31,343 nt of DNA from JANPJV01 sp031425695 (GTDB lineage: Bacteria > Pseudomonadota > Gammaproteobacteria > Xanthomonadales > SZUA-5): positions 1-31,343 of the forward strand of contig JANPJV010000132.1 of assembly GCA_031425695.1 (NCBI GenBank), written 5' to 3'. The notes under the pieces were generated by a model, which ran no database searches, was not told the DNA's origin, and worked only from the letters and a program-made list of their open reading frames with translations. The translations under genes and the position numbers were made by a program. Below, piece by piece: positions 8,858 to 16,869 of this stretch. The first letter of the stretch is position 1; every line of letters starts with the position of its first letter.

Positions 8858-8963
8858 ACCGCAGAGGCAGTCTCTCCGTGCCTGCGGGTCAGGGACCCAA
8901 TGTGGCGCCGAGGAGCCGGCACATCACCGCTATGCGGACCGGGATGCCGTTGGCGGCCTGCGC

Positions 8964-8997
8964 GAGGCTCGCCGATGGCAGGCCGTCGGCGAGCCTC
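8964..8997. repeat. Perfect 12-bp inverted repeat between convergent genes
   Basis: GAGGCTCGCCGA (8964-8975) and its exact reverse complement (8986-8997) enclose a 10-base loop. It lies in the 289-bp gap between the plus-strand secreted-protein remnant (ends 8857) and the minus-strand DUF4126 gene (ends 9147). The position fits a bidirectional, T-run-less transcription stop, but a repeated palindrome is equally possible. The rest of the gap shows nothing recognisable. Confidence 0.6.
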
Positions 8998-9146
8998 AAT
9001 GCCATCTCGACCTCACGATTGATGCGTCGGGAGCCACGCAGCGTGAGACACAGTGCTATGTGCCGGGGGAACCTGATAGGACGGGATTGAGCGGGTGTAG
9101 ATCATGGGGACAGCATCGCCATGTTCCAGCTTCTGAACCGGACCCA

Positions 9147-9800
9147 TCAATTCTGGCGGTTCGATGAACTCTCGAAATTCGGCGGGTCTGCCGGCACCGC
9201 GAGCCGCCCTCGCCCTTCGCGATGCGCGACCCTTCGAAACAGGGCCCGCAGAAAGCGCCATAGCTTCGGTAGCACCAAAGCGAGGCCGAGCAGGAACACC
9301 AGCAACAGGGACAGAAATACCCAGGGGTGCTGCCACGCCAGCCACGCGCCGGCGACGACTAGGCCGTCTTCGGCAAAGCTGGCCGTCCAGTTCGAAAACG
9401 GTTCCGGCGAGTGGTTGATTGCTGCGCGCAGGCCAGCCTTTCCGAGGTGAGTGCCGGTCGTGATCGTGCCGCCGATCAGCGCCGCGGCAAACTGTGCTGC
9501 GGGACCATGTTCACTTAAGGCGCCGTACGCGAGCGCGGCACCGCCAGGGATGCGGATGAAGGTGTGCAACGCATCCCACACCGAATCGAACGCCGGAATC
9601 TTGTCGGCCAGGAACTCGCCAACCAGCATCGCACCGGACGCGTACAACACCCAGTCGTGCGAGAGCAGAGCAAGATCGCCGGGCAAGGCAACATAGCCAA
9701 GACGCTGCAAGAGTCCGAACGCGAACACCACGAGATATAAGCGGATACCGCTGGCCCAGGCCAGCACGGCGGCGATCGCGATTTCGGTTCCGAATTCCAT
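9147..9800 (-). CDS. DUF4126-family integral membrane protein
   Basis: The 217-residue protein begins 'MEFGTEIAIAAVLAWASGIR', the typical start of DUF4126 proteins, and has five to six membrane segments, including 'YLVVFAFGLLQRLGYVALP', 'DWVLYASGAMLVGEFLADKI' and 'WVFLSLLLVFLLGLALVLP'. The block 'DKIPAFDSVWDALHTFIRIP' is a family hallmark. The C-terminal ~40 residues are basic and soluble ('LFRRVAHREGRGR'). The ATG at 9800 is preferred over the upstream ATG at 9839 because the extra 13 residues are unlike the family and there is no strong ribosome-binding site for either. Function is unknown; distant similarity to small-solute membrane proteins is not enough to name a substrate. Confidence 0.8.
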   Translation of the reverse strand: MEFGTEIAIAAVLAWASGIRLYLVVFAFGLLQRLGYVALPGDLALLSHDWVLYASGAMLVGEFLADKIPAFDSVWDALHTFIRIPGGAALAYGALSEHGPAAQFAAALIGGTITTGTHLGKAGLRAAINHSPEPFSNWTASFAEDGLVVAGAWLAWQHPWVFLSLLLVFLLGLALVLPKLWRFLRALFRRVAHREGRGRLAVPADPPNFESSSNRQN

Positions 9801-10111
9801 CCGTCGAGCATAACGATGCGGGCGTAGACAAGAGCACACGGGAGAGCGGCGCGTTGCGTGACGGGCACGCTGCTCGGAATGAGGCGCATCACACGCGCGC
9901 CATGGATAAGCGGCGAGCGCAGCTCGGACTCGCCGTTTTGCGTTCGCATGAAGGCGATCTTGCCGCCGGTGCCATGAGCAGATGCGCGGTCAGGCCGCCT
10001 CTGGCAGCCGGAAAAACCATTTTGGAATCAGTTGTGAATGTCCCGAGGATGCGCCGGCCCTGGAAATCTCACTGATTGAACCAGCGGCGCCGGACTGATC
10101 CAAGGCATCGC

Positions 10112-10233
10112 AGCGGGCCCCCGCCCGCTCCCATATCGGGTCGGACCGATAGTTGCGGGTGCACGTCATGAATGGAGGTCATGCAGACGCGGCAGTGGGC
10201 CGTCGCTTGCATCTTGGCATGACGTGCACTCGC
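10112..10233. other. Three consecutive hairpins, candidate structured element
   Basis: The 573-bp gene-free gap between the DUF4126 start (9800) and the amidase terminator (10374) contains three inverted repeats within 122 bases. Stem 1: AGCGGGC (10112-10118) / GCCCGCT (10123-10129), loop CCCC. Stem 2: TATCGG (10134-10139) / CCGATA (10146-10151). Stem 3: a 16-base arm (10155-10170, GCGGGTGCACGTCATG) and its complement at 10218-10233 with one G-T pair. Inside stem 3 there are further pairs ATGCA/TGCAT (10181-10185 / 10208-10212) and GACG/CGTC (10186-10189 / 10201-10204). It could be a small structured RNA, a miniature palindromic element, or a regulator site. No open frame in the rest of the gap looks real. 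Confidence 0.5.
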
Positions 10234-10373
10234 TCCTACGAATGGTCAGCGCAAATCCTGAGCCTGCCCAAGGAAACTCTGAACAAGCGGAATGCTTGCA
10301 GGTGCGCTTGCGTGAGTACTTCGCACGAGCACGGCTCACCGCGCTGCTGACGCCAGACGGGCTGACTGACGAT

Positions 10374-10408
10374 AAAAAAGGCGGAGCCCGCTTGGCAGGC
10401 CCCGCCTT
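10374..10408 (-). terminator. Rho-independent terminator of the amidase gene
   Basis: On the minus strand an 11-bp stem (AAGGCGGGGCC pairing with GGCTCCGCCTT, one mismatch, 13-base loop) is followed at once by a run of six T residues (10379-10374). It lies 54 bases beyond the stop codon of the amidase gene, in the right orientation. This is the only textbook intrinsic terminator seen in the window. Confidence 0.85.
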
Positions 10409-10461
10409 CGATCTGTGCTGCGGCCGGGCGCGCTGCCGAGGCAGAGAATCCAGCCTGGGCA

Positions 10462-12300
10462 TTACCGCGTCTTGTGGGTGACATCGTCCATGTAGGCGTG
10501 AACCGTGTAGCTGGTATTCGCGTGATAGAACCAGACCGCATCGAGCGTGACCGAACTGGCGGTGATGGCACCATTGCCGCTGACCCATGCGTTCCACTGC
10601 GCGGTATCGTTGAGGTTCCATTCCAGATAGGTCCAGGTGTTCACCGGGATCGATCGGGCAACAGAACGCTCGGTGCCGTCCGAATCATCGATGCCGAGCG
10701 CCGCGGTCATCCCGCTGGCTCCAGTGTAGACCCAGAAGCCGACATAGCCATTGGCGCGTGCAAACGCGGTGTTGGAGGACGGCGCGCCACCGCCGGAAAG
10801 GAAACGCACTTCCCAGTTGGCGCTCGAGGCACTGTTGTCGATCAGCGTCAGTTGCTCGGACCAACTGCCATTCCGCGCGACACTCGACGTTCGCTCGGAG
10901 GTAGACGCAGTGCTGATGCCGGTGGTGCTGCCCGAGTACGCCGGCGACAGGGTGAAGTGACCTTCGCTGGTCTCGAAGTTGTCCAGCACCCGGCTCGTGA
11001 CCGTGCTCGGATTCAGCAGTGAATCGTAGCGGCGCCAATCCCAGTACTGGCCCGGATCGGTGTGGGTCTGGTTGGAGTAGTGCTGATGGCCCTTGATGCG
11101 AATTGCGGTCGACAACACCACGACGCCCGTGGAGCCCGGACCATCGTAGGCTGATGAGCAGGGAATGGCGTAACGCGCGCAGAAATGCCGGGTCAATGCC
11201 GCCGACGCGTTGTACATGGCGGTGGTGTACCACGCAGCATTGCTGACATAGCCTTCGTGCTCGATGCCGAGCGTGTAGCCGTTGTGCGAGCCGACGTGGT
11301 GCGCGGCGCGCGACTCGCGCACCATCTGCGTGATCTGGCCGTCGGAGCTGCGAATCATGTAATGCGCCGAGACGCTGTAGGGATTGCTCAGGAACCAGTT
11401 GATCGAGCCCGAGTAGCTGCCCTGCATCGTATGGATCGTCACTGCCGACGCTGCCGCGCTGCGCGTCGAATGGTAGGGCGAAGCCACCCACAGCGCCGGG
11501 CCATAGTCGGTGCTCTTGGTTTCGGCATCGACGCCCTTCAGCGTGCCAGTGGTCGCATCGAAGATGCTGTCGCCGGTATCGACCTTGTCGCCGTCGAGAT
11601 CCAGCCGCACAAACGGCGCGCGCTGGCGCTTGAGCGCATCCACGGCAAAGGAACGCTCCCACTCGATTGCCGTTTCCGGCACGCGAATGCCTTGGTCATC
11701 GAAACCACGATCGGCGGCGAGCAGGACGTCGAAGGCATAGGACTCCGCTGCGAATGCGCCGATCGCGCTACGCTTGGACTGGTTGATGGCCGACAGACGG
11801 CCCAACTCAGGCGCGAGCTCCTCCAGGCGCGTGACCTTGGCGCCACGATCGGCAATCCACTCCGAAAGCAGAGCCGCCGTGGCGACGATGTTGGCTTCCG
11901 GGCTGTCGATGATCTGCTGCCGGGTATAGCCGGATGCTTGTGCCGCCTGCGTCAGCACGTCGGCGAAACCGCCGGTGCCGTCGCGCAGGCCCATCACGCC
12001 GAATGCTGGCGGCTGGTGCTGGTGCGCGTCTTTATCGGTCTGCGGAATCACATGCATCCAGCGGCTCGCGCTCATTGCGATGGCCTCGAGGCTGCCGGCG
12101 GGCAGCGCTGGACACTGCGCGTAAGCCTTGGCGAAATAAGCCGGGAATGCAGCGCGGTGTGCGCGAAGATCGGCTTCATTGGCCTGCACGGCCTTCTCTA
12201 TGTCGACCGTGTCAGCGACCGGGGCGGTACCGGCAAAGGCTGTGGAAAAAGCGAGCGCAAGCGCGCACGCCAGAGCGTGTCTGGTGTAACTGGGCGTCAT
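10462..12300 (-). CDS. Secreted N-acetylmuramoyl-L-alanine amidase (PGRP/Amidase_2) with lysozyme-like and beta-sandwich domains
   Basis: The 612-residue protein opens with a signal peptide (cleavage near AFA-GT, residue 23). Residues ~65-200 resemble the lysozyme-like helical domain of large amidases ('GSLEAIAMSASRW', 'FGVMGLRDG', 'NIVATAALLSEWI'), but the catalytic Glu of 'ESRW' is replaced by Ala, so it is probably only a wall-binding part. Residues ~265-430 form the Amidase_2/PGRP domain: Zn ligands His290 ('VTIHTMQ'), His405 ('KGHQHYSN') and Asp415 ('THTDPG'), and Glu347 in 'LGIEHEG'. It would cut the amide bond between MurNAc and the stem peptide in the periplasm or outside the cell. 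The last ~170 residues ('RVLDNFETSEGHF' onward) form a beta-sandwich that may bind glycan. GGGGA lies ten bases upstream of the start. It is a single-gene unit ended by the terminator at 10374-10408. Confidence 0.9.
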   Translation of the reverse strand: MTPSYTRHALACALALAFSTAFAGTAPVADTVDIEKAVQANEADLRAHRAAFPAYFAKAYAQCPALPAGSLEAIAMSASRWMHVIPQTDKDAHQHQPPAFGVMGLRDGTGGFADVLTQAAQASGYTRQQIIDSPEANIVATAALLSEWIADRGAKVTRLEELAPELGRLSAINQSKRSAIGAFAAESYAFDVLLAADRGFDDQGIRVPETAIEWERSFAVDALKRQRAPFVRLDLDGDKVDTGDSIFDATTGTLKGVDAETKSTDYGPALWVASPYHSTRSAAASAVTIHTMQGSYSGSINWFLSNPYSVSAHYMIRSSDGQITQMVRESRAAHHVGSHNGYTLGIEHEGYVSNAAWYTTAMYNASAALTRHFCARYAIPCSSAYDGPGSTGVVVLSTAIRIKGHQHYSNQTHTDPGQYWDWRRYDSLLNPSTVTSRVLDNFETSEGHFTLSPAYSGSTTGISTASTSERTSSVARNGSWSEQLTLIDNSASSANWEVRFLSGGGAPSSNTAFARANGYVGFWVYTGASGMTAALGIDDSDGTERSVARSIPVNTWTYLEWNLNDTAQWNAWVSGNGAITASSVTLDAVWFYHANTSYTVHAYMDDVTHKTR

Positions 12301-12592
12301 GAATTTTTCCCCAAATTGTATGACTGCGGATGTTCCTCAACGGACCTCACGCCCCCGCGCGATGCCGGTGCCTCACCTTCTCCCCAGAAGGCGTTGCACC
12401 CATGGAACACCGCAGATATTGCGGTACCCGTGCGGGTCAGGCAACAGTTTCAGCGGAAAGCAATTTGGGCGTGACTTTGCCCGTAAGCAGCGTCGATGCA
12501 CGGAAGCGGCAGTCTGACCCCTATTTCTTACTGATCCGTATTTCTCGTTTGCGATTGGCGTGCGCCCGGCGTCGACGGGGAGTTGCTAGGAA

Positions 12593-13549
12593 TCAGACAC
12601 CGGGGCCGCGAGGCTTCTTGCCCGTCGCTTGCGGGCCGTCCTTGAAGCGCTGCAGGCGCTCGGCCTTGCCGGTGGCTCGCTGCGCCGCGGTCTGATCGAT
12701 CTCGATCTGCTCCTGCGCAATCATGGCGGGCGTCTCCAGGCTGATCCGGCCCAGTTTTCCGCTGCGGAATTCCTTGATCAGCAGCTCGCAAATCTTGTGC
12801 AGATTGACCTTGCCACCAGAGGCCACCGCGCCACGCTTCACCCCAGCCATTTGCAGGAAGGCTTCCTCGGTGTCGGGTATGACATCCAGCTTGAAGCGAT
12901 CCTTGAGCAGATCGGGATAGCTGCGCAAAAGGAACTCGGCCACGAAAAATCCGACGTCTTCGTACCCCATCGCCGTGTCGCGAATGGCGCCGGTTGCCGC
13001 AAGGCGGTAACTCGCCCGCGGATTCTCGACCTTGGGCCACAGGATTCCCGGCGTATCGAATAGGGTCAGTCCTTGCCCCAAGTCGATGCGTTGCTGAGAC
13101 TTGGTGATCGCCGGCTCATCGCCGGTCCGGGCGATCGTGCGCCCGGAAAGAATGTTGATCAGCGTCGATTTGCCGACGTTGGGAATGCCCACCACCATGG
13201 CATGCAGCGGATTCTTGCCGGTGTCCCGATGCGGAAACATCGCCCGACACCGCCCCAGCAACTGCTTGATGGCCTCTGGCTGATCACTTCGTGTCGGGAA
13301 AGTCGCAACCTGGCGTTGCTGCTCGAACTGCGCCTGCCACGCCGCCGTCACCACCGGATCTGCGAGATCTGACTTGCTCATCACCTTGATGCAGGGCGTG
13401 TCACCCCGCAGGCGGGCAATCGCCGGGTTCTCGCTGGAGTGCGGAATGCGCGCATCCAGAATCTCGATGAGAAGGTCGACCTTCGGCAGCAGTTCCAGCA
13501 TGTCCTTCCGGGCCTTGTGCATGTGCCCGGGATACCAGTGAATCGCCAT
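12593..13549 (-). CDS. ylqF: Ribosome biogenesis GTPase YlqF/RbgA
   Basis: This 318-residue protein begins 'MAIHWYPGHMHKARKDMLEL', the signature start of the YlqF family. The GTPase motifs are in permuted order, as in all YlqF/YawG proteins: G4 'SKSDLAD' (58-64), then G1 'GIPNVGKST' (121-129), then G3 'DTPG' (165-168). The C-terminal ~100 residues form the helical domain that, in Bacillus subtilis RbgA, contacts 23S rRNA during late 50S assembly. The C-terminus is basic ('GPQATGKKPRGPGV'), fitting RNA binding. Length is normal. It is a housekeeping gene with no operon partner. The gaps on both sides (12301-12592 and 13550-13811) hold no gene I can recognise. Confidence 0.93.
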   Translation of the reverse strand: MAIHWYPGHMHKARKDMLELLPKVDLLIEILDARIPHSSENPAIARLRGDTPCIKVMSKSDLADPVVTAAWQAQFEQQRQVATFPTRSDQPEAIKQLLGRCRAMFPHRDTGKNPLHAMVVGIPNVGKSTLINILSGRTIARTGDEPAITKSQQRIDLGQGLTLFDTPGILWPKVENPRASYRLAATGAIRDTAMGYEDVGFFVAEFLLRSYPDLLKDRFKLDVIPDTEEAFLQMAGVKRGAVASGGKVNLHKICELLIKEFRSGKLGRISLETPAMIAQEQIEIDQTAAQRATGKAERLQRFKDGPQATGKKPRGPGV

Positions 13550-13771
13550 TCTTCGAGTCCCTCAGAGCTTAGGTGCGGGCGGATCGACTGCAGCACGCAC
13601 GGCGCTGAATGCGAAGTGTACGTGGCGATAAATAGGGCGTCTTTTTAGCGGCATATCAATCAGTTGGCTAGCATTTCCGGTCGGGGCTGCGTCAGAGCGT
13701 AGCCTGCGCCGTTAATCACGCAAAAAGCGACTGGAATTCCTTTCCTTTGGGTGGAAGATCATCCGGGTGCA

Positions 13772-13783
13772 GTTCAGATCACC
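13772..13783 (+). repeat. Second copy of the 12-base GTTCAGATCACC match
   Basis: This is identical to 4766-4777, in the same orientation. It lies in the 262-bp gap between ylqF and the 3' end of the SLOG-SLATT gene. It is a possible remnant of an IS21-type element end, with no transposase sequence nearby; the match is short enough that coincidence is possible. Confidence 0.25.
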
Positions 13784-13811
13784 GAAATCGCCGAGCGACA
13801 GCAAACGCTTC

Positions 13812-15602
13812 TCACCCCAGCCGCAGCCCATCCTCCTCCTCAATCGCACGTTCGCGCTGGATCAGGATCCATTCGGCGTGTTCCTCGAGCGCGGAGTCGC
13901 CGAGCAGCTTGAGGATGCGCCGGCGCTCGGCGTCGGTATCGGCCTCGTTGAGGCGCCGGCGGGCGTTGCGGAAGATGCGATGCATGAACTCGTATTGGCG
14001 GATGAGCTCGGATTCGGCGGTGCTCTGCGCATATGAGCGGCGCACGCCGACCAACAGCAGCGTGAGTCCCATCGACACCACGATTGGCGTGCGCCACGGC
14101 ATCGGCAACCATGGACCGATGAACAGCAGCGCCACCAGCGCGATCAGGGTAATGGCGACGCCGAGGCGGCTGATGTGCCGCGTCAGCGCGGTCTCCTTTG
14201 CGCGCTGCAGCGAGCGCCGTCGGTAATAGCCGAGTTGGCCGTGCTCAGGATCGCCGATCCATTCGCGGCGCGCGAACGCGAGGCCCGCTGGCGCGAGGTT
14301 GGGCGCGATGTCGCACTCGGTGCCGGCGACGCGCATCACGTTGCGAATCCAGCCGAGCTCGACGTCGCGCATCTGCAGGCAGTTGTCGTGCGCGAACTTG
14401 GTGATGTTGCCGCTGGTGACGCCCGCCGCGGCCCAGTAGAACTGCACGCGCAGGCCTTCGGCGAGCGTGCGGTAGTCGAGGTACTTGCGATGCCAGGCGC
14501 CGCGCACCGCGGCGAGGTTGACGCCGACCGCGACCAGCATCAGCAGCAAGATCGCCGCTATGGTTTTCGGCGTGGTGACCAGATCGTTGTAGGTGAGATA
14601 GCCGGCCGCGGCCAGAAACGCGCAGACGTGGCCTGCCTTGAGAACCCGGCGCACGCGCTGCTGGTAGCGGATCGCCAGCCAGTCGGCGGCGCCAAAGGCC
14701 TGGTCGATGTCGCCGAGCCCGGGCGTGGCTTCGCTCGGTGTGGCCGCGGCCAGCAGCGAACTGCGCTCGACGTCGATGCGCTCGGCAAAGGCCTGCGCCT
14801 CGCGGCTGAATTCGTTCGCATGCGCGAGCACGCGCCGGTGCCGCGCCGGCATCGCATCGGTGCGCGGGTTGTCGGTGTCCTTGGTGAACCAGAATGCCTG
14901 CAGCGGCGACAGGTCCGGTGCCGGCTCGCCGCCCGGCCGGTCGCGGCTGCAGACGATATGGTAGACGAGGTCGCTTTCGTCGTCGGTGAGGCTGAGCAGG
15001 CTGACACTGGTCGGCGGTGCGTAGTCCGGCATCACATCGTGGTGATGGAAGCGCACGACCTGTCCTGTCCCGCCCAGTTGGCCGTTGTCCTTGCCATCCC
15101 ACAGCGCCAGTAGCACATGGCAGTGCGCGCACAGGAAAACGCCGACTGCCGCGTATTGCACCGCGCGCGGGCCCGGTTCGACGACCGACGCCGCCGTGGT
15201 GCCCGCCGCCAGCGGCAGTTCGAAGACGTCGGCGGCGGCGCTGCACAGGCGATCGAATTCGGCCAGCGATTCGGAACTGAAATCCGCCGCATACAGTACT
15301 CGCGGCATTGGCAGCACCACCGTCAGTGGCATTCCCAATTCCAGCGCCAGCTGGGCGACCAGACGGTCGGCGCCATCGGCGAGCGCCGACATCACCGCCA
15401 CCAGTCGCCCCGGATAGTCGTTGCGCAGTCCGAGCAAACAGGCGCGCACCCGGCCCTGGATCCCAGGGACTTCCGTCAGTTTGAGATCGCGATGGCCGGT
15501 GACCGCGACCACCAGAGGAACCGCATAGCTGCGTGTGGCGCCGGCGGCGGTGAAGGCGGCGGGAGGTGCAGCGTGGGTCGAGCGATCGGTCGCCATGTCC
15601 AT
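13812..15602 (-). CDS. SLOG-domain protein with SLATT-like membrane helices
   Basis: About 596 residues from the ATG at 15602 (AGGA five bases upstream); an ATG at 15734 would add 44 low-complexity residues. Residues ~29-240 look like a SLOG (YpsA/DprA/LOG-like) Rossmann domain: 'VVAVTGHRDLKL' (31-42), 'SALADGADRLVAQLALELG' (72-90), 'VVLPMP', and 'LLALWDGKD ... GGTGQVV' (164-183), the last matching the nucleotide-binding GGxGT loop of LOG proteins. Two TM pairs follow (~324-365 and ~478-520). Between them are 'YRTLAEGLRVQFYW' and 'GYYRRRSLQRAKETALTRHI', like the SLATT/DUF4231 pore-type modules. The helical tail ends 'ALEEHAEWILIQRER'. SLOG domains sense or process nucleotide-derived ligands, and SLATT modules are predicted membrane effectors, so ligand-gated membrane damage or signalling is a reasonable inference. 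Its membrane half resembles that of the protein at 16870-19182. Confidence 0.65.
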   Translation of the reverse strand: MDMATDRSTHAAPPAAFTAAGATRSYAVPLVVAVTGHRDLKLTEVPGIQGRVRACLLGLRNDYPGRLVAVMSALADGADRLVAQLALELGMPLTVVLPMPRVLYAADFSSESLAEFDRLCSAAADVFELPLAAGTTAASVVEPGPRAVQYAAVGVFLCAHCHVLLALWDGKDNGQLGGTGQVVRFHHHDVMPDYAPPTSVSLLSLTDDESDLVYHIVCSRDRPGGEPAPDLSPLQAFWFTKDTDNPRTDAMPARHRRVLAHANEFSREAQAFAERIDVERSSLLAAATPSEATPGLGDIDQAFGAADWLAIRYQQRVRRVLKAGHVCAFLAAAGYLTYNDLVTTPKTIAAILLLMLVAVGVNLAAVRGAWHRKYLDYRTLAEGLRVQFYWAAAGVTSGNITKFAHDNCLQMRDVELGWIRNVMRVAGTECDIAPNLAPAGLAFARREWIGDPEHGQLGYYRRRSLQRAKETALTRHISRLGVAITLIALVALLFIGPWLPMPWRTPIVVSMGLTLLLVGVRRSYAQSTAESELIRQYEFMHRIFRNARRRLNEADTDAERRRILKLLGDSALEEHAEWILIQRERAIEEEDGLRLG

Positions 15603-15776
15603 CCGCATCCTGGGCAGCGGTTCGATGATGCACGGTAGAGACTGGCGTGTGCGGCCGCCTCCCTGCCGCTGCCATGCTACCGCGGTACATTTTGCAAGGC
15701 TCTGTGGCCACGTAATGTCAGGCGCAACAACCATGCAGAGCTGGAATGGTCAGGGCAACAGTTAGGGCCCGGCGCC

Positions 15777-15804
15777 GCGCTCTGATCGCAGTCGATCAGA
15801 GCGC
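15777..15804 (-). terminator. Perfect 12-bp hairpin downstream of the cold-shock-domain gene
   Basis: GCGCTCTGATCG (15777-15788) and its exact complement (15793-15804) flank the tetraloop CAGT. The hairpin lies 140 bases past the stop of the minus-strand cold-shock gene and 175 bases before the start of the SLOG-SLATT gene on the same strand. There is no T-run on the minus strand, so termination would be Rho-dependent or partial. A role as a leader structure for the SLOG gene is also possible. Confidence 0.5.
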
Positions 15805-15943
15805 TACCCGCACGGAAAACCGCCGCCTGCTACGCCGAACGCCGCAAACCGCGAAGCAGCGGGAAAGCGCGGTGTGCGTGGGGACGCTCGACGCACCAGG
15901 CCCCGTTCTGCGCCAAAAAATGGCGTCGGATTGCCGATCCTTC

Positions 15944-16660
15944 TCAGTCCGCAATCACCTCGTCTGCCTGCAGCCCCCTCTGACCCTGAACCACCTTGAA
16001 GGTCACCTTCTGGCCTTCCTTGAGGCATTTGAATGAGTTGCCCTGAATCGATCGGAAGTGGACGAACAGGTCTTGGCCGCCTGCGGGCGTAATGAAGCCA
16101 TAGCCCTTGCAGTGGTTGAACCACTTGACGATGCCGGACTGGCGGTCCGAGCACTGCCCCTCGCTGGTTGGGACCGCCGTGCCAAACAACCCCTTGCTAG
16201 TGGGGATCCTCATGCCGAACAGCCCATTGCCGGTCGGGTTGCTCATGCCAACTGGACGAGCCGAATCGCAACTAAAGCACGATGCGCCCGTCGGTGATGC
16301 AGCGGGTGGCGGACTGCTGACCACCGGCGGCGACGTGGGGGCCGGTGTGACCACTGGATCGGCGTTTTCCAGGTCGGCACCGTCTTCGATCTCGGACGCG
16401 TCATCGGCCAGGCTTTCGTCGTCAACTTGATCCGTCGCTGCGTCCTCGCTGTCGGCCATTTCCGGCAGCGAGCCGTCCGCGACTGCCTCTTCCTCCTCCT
16501 GCACATCGCCCTCGTCGCCAGACGACTCGTCCTCGCCCGACGCTTCGTCCTCATCGGCCTGCATTTCGGTGTCGTCGCTGTCCAGATCATCCTGGCTCCA
16601 GGCCAGCGGTGAGTTCAGCAAACCCAGCAACATCACGATCAAGGCGGTCTGCTTCAACAT
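15944..16660 (-). CDS. Exported-type acidic protein with C-terminal cold-shock domain
   Basis: The 238-residue protein has a convincing signal peptide (MLKQTALIVMLLGLLNSPLA, cleavage near residue 22), then a strongly acidic stretch (~24-100, mostly Asp/Glu/Ser/Ala), a Pro/Thr-rich linker (~101-125), a CxxC (C128-C131), and two to three imperfect ten-residue repeats around 'NPTGNGLFGM' and 'IPTSKGLFGT'. Residues 174-238 are a complete cold-shock domain: 'SGIVKWFNHCKGYGFI' (RNP-1 at 185-190), 'DLFVHF' (RNP-2, 197-202), and 'SFKCLKEGQKVTFKV'. Cold-shock domains bind single-stranded RNA or DNA, normally in the cytosol. An export signal in front of one is odd. GGAG lies seven bases before the start. 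It sits between the two membrane-module genes on the same strand. Function is unknown; the domain calls are firm. Confidence 0.85.
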   Translation of the reverse strand: MLKQTALIVMLLGLLNSPLAWSQDDLDSDDTEMQADEDEASGEDESSGDEGDVQEEEEAVADGSLPEMADSEDAATDQVDDESLADDASEIEDGADLENADPVVTPAPTSPPVVSSPPPAASPTGASCFSCDSARPVGMSNPTGNGLFGMRIPTSKGLFGTAVPTSEGQCSDRQSGIVKWFNHCKGYGFITPAGGQDLFVHFRSIQGNSFKCLKEGQKVTFKVVQGQRGLQADEVIAD

Positions 16661-16869
16661 GGGTGACTCCGCAGTGTGGGGTTAGGCCGTGACTTATCAG
16701 TTTAGAAGCGTACGCGCCGCGCTGAGGGTAATGCAACGGTGCCACCGGCGCGCGGCTCGATACGAATACGTGGGTAGACTGCGGATAAAGCGGCTCTGGG
16801 ATCCCCACCCTTGCGGGCGTGCCTTGTTTGACCAGTGCGAAGTCGTCCGGCTCGAATGCGCACCCGCAT

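Noticed and set aside
10155..10233. Integron attC site
   Set aside because: The hairpin lacks the RYYYAAC/GTTRRRY ends and there is no integrase or cassette array.
11185..12474. 429-codon plus-strand frame opposite the amidase gene
   Set aside because: Antisense shadow; no motif, and the minus strand has the amidase with zinc ligands, RBS and terminator.
12510..12545. 'AGTCTGACCCCTATTTC' as a mobile-element end
   Set aside because: Similar strings flank some REP-type transposase genes, but no partner copy or transposase is in the window.
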